Source: Acanthaster planci (lineage: Eukaryota > Echinodermata > Asteroidea > Valvatida > Acanthasteridae). From it: a stretch of DNA of 64,000 nt. The notes beneath the pieces were generated by a model that was given only the letters and a program-made list of their open reading frames with translations, was not told the DNA's origin and searched no databases. Shown piece by piece: positions 48,201 to 64,000 of this stretch. The translations under genes and the position numbers were made by a program. The stretch lies in NCBI RefSeq assembly GCF_001949145.1, contig NW_019091358.1, positions 3,631,654 through 3,695,653 of the forward strand, read 5' to 3'. Numbering within the stretch: the first letter of the stretch is position 1; each line of letters begins with the position of its first letter.

Positions 48201-50977
48201 ACCTTCTGTAGCTGCTTAAAAGTTGAAACTACTAGCCTGTTTGGCAGCTGCGTACATGTAGATAGCATACTGGATTTGAGTGCAATGAGAAGGCTCCTCA
48301 CAGGGTTAAAGGTATCACTTGCATGCTTACATAAATTACATTCTATTTGCATTGATATTTATTTTCTTTTAGAAAGCTATTAGCTTGGATGAAAGCGATC
48401 TCAAACTGAAGTCAGCTCTGGAGAAAGCACAAGAAGAAGTCAAGAAAATGAAGGCTGGTATGTTGTATAAAATACGGCAATCATAATTGTTTCCTGTGGT
48501 TAGTTTGCATGCCTTTCCAACCAAGTTGCTTATGTCAAGTAAGTATTGAAAGCAGTTGTGAGGTTTTGCTTTGGCAGTGCTGGACTTGCAACCATTTCTA
48601 AAGCTGGTGTTTTTCAGTTTGTTTCCATCTGAGTGGGTGTTTGAGTTATTTTTGAAGTTTGGGTGGAGGTTGAAGATATCCCACTCTGGTCGGTTTCTTT
48701 GTAGATATTTATAATAACTATACAAGCACCTAGTCAGTGTCTCTGTACAGTTTGTTTTATCAAACTTTCGGCAAAACGCTTTCAAAGACGAGTTTTCAAA
48801 AACAGTCTTTTACTTTTGTTCAAGTGTAATATTAATATCTACAAAAGATATAGAAAAAAATCCAAATGATCAAGAATCACATTTCACTCTTACACACTAA
48901 TAGTTGACTTCCTCAATAAATTTTTAATGTGAACTTTACCCAATAAAATAATTGGTGAGATGTGCTGTGGTACAAGGACCAAATGTACACTCCATTTGCT
49001 GTGTTCATATATTGCTTGTGCAACAAGACATATTTGCTAATCAGATCAAACGTGATCAGGAAGTGAACCAGGCCGTCCATTTTCTCTTCCGTGCTCCAGC
49101 TGCAATAAGAATCCCCTTCATCAGCATAGGCATCGGATTTCTCATCGGTATACTTCTCACCTTGGCAGATCACTATCTCACATCTAAACCTTCATTGGAG
49201 GTAATCTATTCCCATTAAAGAAAACTGAACCCATGTTGTACTCCCATCTGAATCAGAGTTTGGGCTTAAAGTAGTCCAACAGTGGACTTGCAAGCCATTC
49301 TAAACCAAACTCCAGACCTACATCTACATTTGACAGGATCCCTGGATGGAATGATCTCATTGTTCTTGAGCATCAGGCATATACCTGGCCTTTTGTGATA
49401 AACGTTGATGTTGATCTAAGCTCGTCAAGACTTTGGAATGGTGTGATAGGGTCGATGACAGGCTAAAGCCAAGGCAGTAGTGCAGTTTGGAAGCTTTTCT
49501 TGATCATTATGCAAATATCCCTTCCGGATATTGACTTTGAATATATCCCAGTTGCATACATCCTGGCCAACTACACGTATTGACGCCTGAAACATTGTTT
49601 CGTTTCAAGGGAAGTCCTTGGAGTTCCATAACTATTTCTTAAATGCTTTTCACCGTGGTACCAATGTCTACATTTTCTGGCTAAATATGCGCTGAAGATA
49701 CACAACATAATTCATGGTATTTTGCAGGGAAAGGTGGTCAGTTGCTTGCAAAATGTAGGTGGGAATCTGAACTAGACAGTTTTAAGAGGATAATATTCCT
49801 TTGAGTCTGTGTTAGTCTGCGAGCATTTTACATTAAATTTTAAAGTTCCATTGAGTTCATCAGAAAATGTGCAGTGCATTGAAGTCAATTTATCAATCCT
49901 TCCAAGTTTTCCTTCTCTTCAGGGCTACGTCAAACTTGCGTTTGTCGCCTTATTTGGGATGCTTGGCTACTGTGGGTCTTGGATGTATTTTTATGTACTT
50001 ACCACCTACCATGACGCAATGCTACAACCACCTCCTGAACAAAATGGTATGGAGAATCATTTTTAAACATCTATTCTTAGTAACCAGTGGTGTATCAGGC
50101 GTTGCCCCCCCCATTATTTTTCCTTTTATATTTCATTCAGAAATTGGAAGCATCAACACTTTAGAAACAGCACTACCTCCTTTGTTGGATGGAGGTTGAG
50201 GATTCTTTTACTTATGAAACAAAATTGGACAATTGTTTTTGGAGATCAAATCGCCATTCTCGATGTCCTTTTCCCCTCATGTGCCTTAGAAACTGGAAGC
50301 ACCTCTGTTAGTGACTCTGATGTGCTGTCGTAGATCAATAATGACTTTTATTTTCACTTTTGTTTAGTTTTGTTGACAGATTGTAGACAGGTTGTTTGAT
50401 GTTGTTTCAAATCCTGATCTTGTCACATGATTCCCACACATGATGCATCTTATCAAAATATTGACATGAATTAAGGATATAACTTTCCATTGCATGAATT
50501 TTGTATTGACTGATTATTTAATGATCTTGTATCTAAATCTTGCAGCTTCATTCTTGTAAGGTTTTGAATTCTTATCAATTTCCACTAGTGTAGTTTTAGC
50601 CCACATAAAGGTTACACTAAAATGCAAACTCCAAAAATGCAGGTCACAGCTCTTGTGAAAATCAGATTTAAAAAATCCTTGTAAAACAGGTGATCATTCC
50701 TGAACAAAATTCAGGAAGCAGTGCACAAGTACACGTTCTTCATTAGGAGGTAAACCACATCTTGCATTTTAAATTTTTTGTGGTAAGTGATTTCACCAAT
50801 ATATCTGTTTTCCATTTCATTGCTCTACCCTCATGATCAGATGCTGATAAGAAAACAGACAAGAGTACAGACCCCGAAACCAGCAAGGGGAAGAGAACAA
50901 AACCATCACAAGAGAGTGCCAAGAAAGACAAGGCTACTGGAGAGGCAAGACGGAGGAAGAAAACTGAAAAGACATAA
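45249..50977 (+). CDS. TPR co-chaperone-like protein with two membrane segments (uncharacterised)
   Basis: Exons: 45249-45257, 46147-46362, 48022-48090, 48373-48457, 49028-49200, 49923-50046, 50841-50977; all GT-AG, frame-consistent, 270 aa. Residues ~4-126 form three TPR-type helix pairs closely resembling TPR1 of STI1/HOP. The carboxylate-clamp positions read Arg10, Asn14, Asn45, Lys75, Arg79, so binding of an Hsp70/Hsp90 EEVD tail is plausible. A charged linker is followed by hydrophobic segments at about 155-173 and 187-210, then a basic Lys-rich tail (~226-270). The most likely topology puts the TPR domain and the tail in the cytosol, with a hairpin in a membrane (ER or mitochondrial; unresolved). 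I cannot assign an ortholog. The weakest part is exon 1, which contributes only Met-Asn-Lys. The acceptor at 49027 was chosen because the later AG (after AATCAG) gives an immediate stop. The gene converges on ARL14EP. Confidence 0.82.
45396..45465. repeat. 70 bp near-perfect palindrome in TPR-gene intron 1
   Basis: Arms of 27 bases (45396-45422 and 45439-45465) differ at one position. The 16 bases between them include a perfect 14-base palindrome (TATCCTTAAGGATA), so the entire 70 bases pair with only two mismatches and essentially no loop. A second inverted pair, CCTAGCCCTAGT at 45370-45381 against 45460-45474, surrounds it. Confidence 0.9.
45880..45915. repeat. Dispersed repeat, copy B (pair with 41642-41677)
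   Basis: Same orientation, 31 of 36 identical to the copy 4.2 kb upstream, located in intron 1 of the TPR gene. Flanks differ, which argues for two separate insertions rather than a local duplication. Confidence 0.6.
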
Positions 50978-52690
50978 TTGTTTGCCTCTGTCCAAATCAA
51001 TCATGCAAATAAGTTTGAGAAACTTTGATGAATGCAGCACCAGTACTTAGAATTTCTTCATCCCACCCATTGATTCCAGTCATGGATTCAGTTTGGGAAA
51101 AGGGTGAAAACTTAAGTACAAGATTGACAATCTGCCTTATCGCATGAAAAAAAAAATCGTCTGAAAGCCATGTTGCTTATTTGTTTCGATTGGAATGGAG
51201 CTAGTCACGGAAAGGGGTATCGTCATAAAAATGTGAATGGGAAGAACAGGAACATTTTGACGCTACTTGTACGAATGACAGTGTGGTACCTCAAGAACTG
51301 TTGCGAGGTGACAGCATGTATTCAGTAGAAGTTTGGGAAATACTGTGTGGAGAAGCATTCTACAAACTGCGACTCTAATTGTATGGGGAGTTATGAGGTA
51401 CTGCTACATTTGTCAGGACAAACAAGAAAAAATTTGAGATGAACTGGATCAGTATTATTCCACAAATAGAAAATGTGGTTTGATCTTAAACACTTGAAAC
51501 GTAGAAATTCAGTTGTCCTAAAATGCTGCAATGTGTTCTCCTTGACTGAAAAAGAATCAAAGAAAATTCCTGAAAATTTAAAGGCAAGGAATATTTTGAT
51601 CTTCGAATTTGGGAGCATGCTTTGTTTCCTCCAAGACCTGTCATTACATGGAAGGTCTTCCCAATCAAATAGTAGGTTTGTGTACATCTATGCTTGATCA
51701 AGATCTGAATCAGGGTGAAAGAATATTAAATGCTGATGTTTGAAACACTTGCCAAAGCACCCATACCTATTTACACACAAAGTGTGGACATTCCTTTGTT
51801 CTCCTGTGGTTGAGGAAACTTGAGGAAAATGCTCCTTTTTCTCCAACTGGGATGACTCGGAGCTGGATGTTTGATGATGATTCCCTGGACTGTTCCTCTT
51901 GTATTTTGCCACTGATAACCTTGACCCCAAAATGCCTCTGACACTTTTTTTCAGAGAGGGGAAAACATTGTGTGGATGTGTGCGAGTCCACACAACGCCA
52001 TCATACCCTACTTCTTTTGTGCAGAGGTCCACACTATGTATGCCATGTCATGTAATTAGAGGTAAAGGCCAGTTGCAGTTCATTTCATATTTCTGACATT
52101 AATCCTTTTTTTTTCTCCCAGCCATAAAGCAAACGTAATCATGGCACACAAAATTCGTCTTCAGGGCAGTGTTTTACTGTGTTAGTTTTTCCTCTACAAT
52201 TTTGACTGTTGAATATGAATTGGCCATTTATGTGGATAGCAATTTTTACCTCAAATTTCGTGCAAGATTGCTTAAAGGGAGTTTAGATTCCCTTAAAGGG
52301 CCTTTCTCAGGTAGCTTTTGTGATTTTAGACTCAATTTATTGGATCACTTCAATGTAATACAGACAGGTTGTATTTTTTCAGTGCAGTTATTTTTCCCAT
52401 TGGTGATTTTGTATTGATTGTAAATTGACCAATCTTTTAAGCTGTTGACCATTTTTTTTCTCGCAGTGTAATATATTTGATACTCGATTAGAATTTGTGA
52501 AGCAAATAGAAAATAAATCTTCAGAAAATGAACTGTCTGTTGAGTTATCAACTTCAACGAGAAAGGAGGAAATGTACCACAGGAAATTATGAGGATGAGG
52601 CATTTGGGGGAAATACATGAGCAATGGCTTAACTCAAAAACTGCAGCCATTAATTTTACACTGCACTTGACACTAAGTTGTTACCCAAAA

Positions 52691-52696
52691 TTTATT
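52691..52696 (-). terminator. Candidate poly(A) signal for ARL14EP
   Basis: TTTATT on the plus strand (AATAAA on the gene strand), 412 bases after the stop codon. It lies left of the TPR gene's own signal at 52774, so the two 3' UTRs would overlap by about 100 bases. Confidence 0.4.
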
Positions 52697-52773
52697 TGTG
52701 GACTTGCTTTATGAAGCTATTTACAAAATGTATACATTATTTACATTTGGGAGTGTAATGATGCAGTTTGTTG

Positions 52774-52779
52774 AATAAA
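52774..52779 (+). terminator. Candidate poly(A) signal for the TPR gene
   Basis: AATAAA at the end of an AT-rich 3' region, with a second copy 30 bases further on. Confidence 0.45.
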
Positions 52780-53107
52780 GCCATGGATAAGAATTTTGTG
52801 TGAAATAAATATGTGAACAACAAATGATTTTTACTGAACATGTTTATACACAAAAAAGTTAAGGACTGCTTTTTTGTGTATACTTTTTTTAAATGACACA
52901 TTTTACTGTTGAAAATGTGTGCTTGATATTTTGAAATTTAAAAAAAAAATTTATATTCTAATTAGAACACTATTTAGACATACTAAAACATGAAAGAACT
53001 GGACCCCACTCATTGCCTAGAAAAAAATTCCAAGTTAAGAAAAAAGCGGTCCCTAACTTTTTTGGGCTTTCCTAAACTGCAACAGCTGGAGGTGACTGCA
53101 AGGCATG

Positions 53108-54735
53108 TCAAGTCCTCTTATCGAATTCCACAACATCTTCTCCACTCTCGTTCTCCACTTTGTTATAAACCCATTTCCTGTTGCAGCGGCACTGCACCCC
53201 ACATTTTGTGGAGGAGCACTGCTCACATGGATAGAAGCAGCCAGGGCACTTTACATTCAGGCAGTCACAGAGGTCTCGGTTGTCAGCCAACAGCAATCCT
53301 TTCTCATTGTACATGACATGATTTCGGGATTTTTGCCTGAAAGTCGAATACACAGCAGTGAAGATAACTTTTAAACTGATACCTTTTTTCCACTGAAAGG
53401 TTAACACGTAAACTTGGAGTGGCATCTTAGATAGCTCCACTGCAACCCTGAACTTAAGGTAGAACCTGTCAGGTGTATGTCAACTCACGTAATACTTGTA
53501 CTCTGAAAGGTTCGCCTTAGTTTCCTCATCTCTCGTTCACTGTTCTCTGGGTCAAAGGTGCTCATGTCAAATTGCCGCCTCCCAGGGTTTTTGAATTCCA
53601 GACTCTTGAGGAGCTTTTGTGCTGCCTGATATATGTGGAAAGTGGGAGAAAGGAGTTACTGGAGGGTACATGTAGGCATTTTACCTTAAAAATTTAGAAA
53701 GAAGGAACTGCTGAGTCAAGTACATTGGCCTAATGTTGTAAAATACAGCAGGTTGTAAATGACTCACTGGAAAAACTCATCAAGGACTTATCACAATTTT
53801 AAATCCCAGTAACTGGTACACTTCACTCTTTTCCAAAATTTGAGTTTGGTTGGTCATACTAGCATGACTAGCCAATGTAAACATGGTAAAAAACCATAAG
53901 AAAGGAGTACATCACCCTGTTCGCTAATAGTAACTTAAAACAGCCTATGCAATAGGTGCCCAAATACCACTTAATCATTTTTGAACAAATATACACAACA
54001 GAATCTTTTTAATGACACTCCGCTTTTGGAAAGAGCTCCATATACGTATGCCTCACCCTGTGTATAAACCCCATGTTATTGCTCTCAGATGGCTAATACT
54101 TGTAATACTATCCAGTTCGTAAGTGTGATATCACTTCAGTTTAAACCACGCCCACTGCACATGTGCACTGCACATAGAGTTACATGCAATGATTGCCATT
54201 TAGGTCGAACCATGGAACCGGAAGTTAACGCGCAACTTCAGCGATCGTCCAATGGGAGCCTGCTAATTGTGGTGTGTCTGCCTTTGTGATGAAGTCACTT
54301 ATGAACCAGATAGGGCCTACTGTACTGGGAGGGAAAAATCTGTCATGTTGTGAACTGCGTCTAGTGTCCTTTGGCCCATGATTATGAATTCTTTCAAATG
54401 CATATCAAAAGTTTCATGTGTGCACAGTACAGAATGTGGAGAGTTTACCAATAAAAGTGCAACGCGACACCAACTACACATGTATTATCTTAATATCGCA
54501 ACTGGTGAAGGCAAATTATAAATAACAGCATTACCTCGGGAAGTTTAGAGAAATCCTTTTGATCTTGAGTTACTGGTTCTTTAGCTGATGCTGCAACCGG
54601 CTCTTCATCTTCTTCGTCATCGTCATCGACAAGATTTATGATAATGTCTTCAGCACTGTCGGATAAAACTGGGAATGTCTTCTTTTCTTGCTTACGATTC
54701 ATATCTAATTTGTTGGCTCTCATGGGCGCAGCCAT
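53108..54735 (-). CDS. ARL14EP: ARL14 effector protein family (ARF7EP_C domain), complete
   Basis: Exons in transcript order: 54735-54535, 53625-53489, 53336-53108; GT-AG, frame-consistent, 188 aa. The C-terminal region (~126-170) is the cysteine-rich ARF7EP_C domain: Cys at 136, 138, 143, 146, 150, 153, 158, 162 and 164 in the pattern LCDCL, CPGCFYPC, STKCG, CRCNRKW. Exon 2 carries the second family signature, LKSLEFKNPGRR. In mammals ARL14EP links ARL14 to myosin 1E in MHC-II vesicle traffic; the nematode relative ARLE-14 works with the MET-2/SETDB1 methyltransferase complex, so a chromatin role is also possible. The protein is shorter than human ARL14EP (about 260 aa), lacking its N-terminal part, and could equally be called ARL14EP-like. 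The N-terminus instead has a hydrophobic patch followed by nine acidic residues (31-45), a candidate SUMO-interacting motif. The start codon is the only reasonable ATG, 290 bp from that of ATP5F1A. Confidence 0.9.
54109..54312. mobile_element. 204 bp inverted-repeat element in ARL14EP intron 1
   Basis: The left end TATCCAGTTCGTAAGTG is mirrored at the right end as TATCTGGTTCATAAGTG on the other strand (14 of 17). Its first 49 bases match the copy at 18652-18700 in 47 positions. No coding capacity; MITE-like. Confidence 0.65.
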
Positions 54736-55025
54736 TTTGGATTTACAGAAAGTTTTTCAGGCTCGTTGGTAAAAGTAATCTCCAAAGAAGCTATCTAAAA
54801 TAGAAAAAAATAAAAATTTTAAATGAAATTGTGCAATTAAATCAGTATTATCTTTCAGTGTTCCTTTTATTACTTTAGATTTAAAAATATTTCTTGCTTT
54901 TCCAAAACCGGAATAAATTATAATTATTTCGTGTTTGAGCCATCCTGTAGTCCGGGTTTCACACGCTTAAAGACAGGGGCAAGAAGCCGGTCTCTGCCAT
55001 TTTCGTTGGAGAAGTTACCAAAAAT
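54736..55025. promoter_or_regulatory. Shared bidirectional promoter of ARL14EP and ATP5F1A
   Basis: Only 290 bases separate the two divergent start codons, leaving no room for independent promoters. An ETS-type site ACCGGAA lies at 54907-54913. On the ARL14EP side the start codon sits inside CAAAATGGCTGC, 10 of 12 to the TISU/YY1 consensus SAASATGGCGGC. The ATP5F1A start (ATATGGCGATG) is a weaker match, 8 of 12. No TATA box at a sensible position is evident. Confidence 0.75.
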
Positions 55026-62243
<7,218 letters not shown>

Positions 62244-63026
62244 GAGGTCCCAAGATAAAAATGGCCTCCAACTATCCAACTTAAAAGCGCTTCAGAATTT
62301 ATATAGTTTTGGCTGGTTTTGAAAGAGGGAGAGAGAAGACTGGATTTTTGTTATTAGTATCGAATGAGATTGAATTTGATTCAAGGGTAAGACAGTTGCT
62401 GCAGCCCAGTGTGTTTAGCCCTGTCTTATCTCCTTACCTTTAGGAGAGACTGCACTTGGATGAAATCGTTGATGTTGTGAAGCAGTTCTTAAAATATGAA
62501 GTTTTCATTTTGTAGGTTGTTCACACACACACTCACATACACTCACAGTCTTCAGCCAGCATCAGAAGTACTGTGCTATGGAATGGTTCAGTTCATGTTC
62601 ACTGTAGTCCGGAAGTTTTCTATGATTTCATGGTTAGATCTATTAAACCTGTTTCTCAAATGTCATTCAGTAGGCTCCCCCCCCCAAAAAAAAAACCCGT
62701 AAAGCACAAGTGAATATAAATTGGCTTCAGGTTAGAATTTCCTTGAAATTAAAATGTCATTAGGCCTTTTGGTTATTTATGTAAGTAAAAGTGTTGGGCC
62801 TACATTACCCTTGAGCATCTGAAGAAAATTACTGCAATTTTTGAAGTGACAGATTCATGCCGAGTTTCATAATGACCTAACTAGTGGGGTTTTTTTAATC
62901 GTTCAAGAATGGATTATTGAAAAGAGTGCATTCAAGCTTTAGTTGCCAATGTTATTATAGCCCTGATGATATCTTTTCCATTTACTGTGGAATGTACCAG
63001 GTTTGTCATCGGCTGGCTGTAATAAA
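62244..63026 (+). other. Predicted ATP5F1A 3' UTR with poly(A) signal
   Basis: After the TGA, about 780 bases of AT-rich sequence run to AATAAA at 63021-63026. A CA-rich run (62522-62548) and a poly-C/poly-A run (62680-62696) are the only low-complexity features. Confidence 0.55.
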
Positions 63027-64000
63027 TATTTTGTTGAAAATTAAATTGACAGTGTTTTTCATTTTATTTTGAGTCAAATTTCATTCAATTAAATTGTCAC
63101 ATTCATCATTTAACCTGGAAAAACCTCTCTGAAATATACAAAAATGTGTAAGGTGTCTGCACATTTACCTTACATCGACCCTGAAAATACATTTTGCATA
63201 CAATCAAAAGTGTGCTGGACTTGGGGAAACTCTCTCTACTACAAGTTTAATACAAGATGTAAGCAAACTGTCCGAGTCCTTTGACAAATTGTCAAATTTG
63301 GTCTGGACTGTAATGGCGAACGGTTTTAAAAATAAGGCAAAGTCGTTTGGTATTTAAACTGGGGGTATTGGCACTAATATGCTGTCGCTCCACTTGTGGC
63401 AAAAGTGTGAAAAGTTTATTTTCAACAAAATTAGTATTTGCCCGTGACTCGTAAACATGTTGAAGTAAGTATGTCCCTATATTTAAATCGACACAAGAAA
63501 TGTAACCCACGATTCAAGATCCATATGCAGATCAGTTCCACGAATCAACTCAATCCACCAGTCAAATAAATGATATTACTCTAATGGCCCTCATTGAGAA
63601 TTTATGCTGCAAAGTGCACGAGAGTCAACTGAAATTTCAGGCGTGCACTGTCCACATGGCAATTATCAGTGGACAATGTCATCAGACTAGGTGGTGGATT
63701 TAGAATGACTGCTTTGCCTTCAATCTTTTTGGCTTTTCATCTTGGTCCCTTCTTGTGTTTGCGTTTCCTCAGAAGTTCTCCAACCGCACTGCAGACAGAA
63801 AGACATGTGGAGGCATGGGTCAAAAACCACCAAATAGTCAACATGAAAGATCATAATTCATTTTGAATTGAAATACTTCTGAGTTTGTGTTATTTCAGGC
63901 CAAATCGACGGAGCACCATTTTTCATCTCTTACCACTTATGACACCTTTGTTAGCATTTAATGCTACAGCCAAGTCTTACTGACATCCTTCTTTAATTAT
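63027..64000. other. Intergenic sequence, nothing recognised
   Basis: No ORF here resembles a known family, and no inverted repeat of note was seen. The next gene must lie beyond the window. Confidence 0.5.

Larger units (their letters stand above)
50978..52809 (+). other. Predicted 3' UTR of the TPR gene
   Basis: No coding feature between the TPR stop and the ARL14EP stop on the other strand. Two AATAAA motifs at 52774-52779 and 52804-52809 would end a 1.8 kb 3' UTR. Earlier weak signals cannot be excluded. Confidence 0.5.

Noticed and set aside
48952..49218. TPR-gene exon 5 read from its ORF start at 48952
   Set aside because: Only the part from 49028 keeps frame with exon 4 through a valid acceptor. 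The sequence before it is intronic and the first Met is not needed.

Overview
This is a 64 kb piece of an animal nuclear genome. The introns are GT-AG, the coding exons are GC-rich in AT-rich surroundings, and every confidently identified gene is a conserved metazoan one. The many short foldback elements (including a family with GGGCCCAATTTCAT ends), frequent TACATGTA runs and a tRNA-derived SINE suggest an invertebrate deuterostome, most likely an echinoderm. That placement is inference from repeat style; no species is claimed.

Layout: (1) 1-23114 (+) holds the last two coding exons of a Wnt ligand gene, separated by an 11.2 kb intron. The upstream exons lie outside the window, and positions 1-11118 contain no recognisable exon. 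(2) 23115-35694 is a Wnt 3' region followed by a repeat-rich intergenic stretch with a decayed reverse-transcriptase tail, a degenerate minisatellite and several inverted-repeat elements. (3) 35695-41251 (-) is a complete seven-exon USE1 gene (ER SNARE, 262 aa). (4) 45249-50977 (+) is a seven-exon gene for a 270 aa protein with a STI1/HOP-like carboxylate-clamp TPR domain, two membrane segments and a lysine-rich tail. I cannot name it, and it is the most interesting protein here. (5) 53108-54735 (-) is a three-exon ARL14EP-family gene (188 aa) with a strong candidate SUMO-interacting motif. (6) 55026-62243 (+) is the complete ten-exon gene for mitochondrial ATP synthase subunit alpha (556 aa).

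ARL14EP and ATP5F1A are head to head with only 290 bp between start codons, so they probably share a bidirectional promoter. The TPR gene and ARL14EP converge, and their predicted poly(A) signals imply overlapping 3' UTRs. The genes belong to unrelated housekeeping and signalling pathways; no operon-like functional cluster is implied.

Exons were joined by hand from reading frames, splice consensus and remembered family conservation. All joins keep frame and give lengths close to family norms. No transcript evidence or database search was available.
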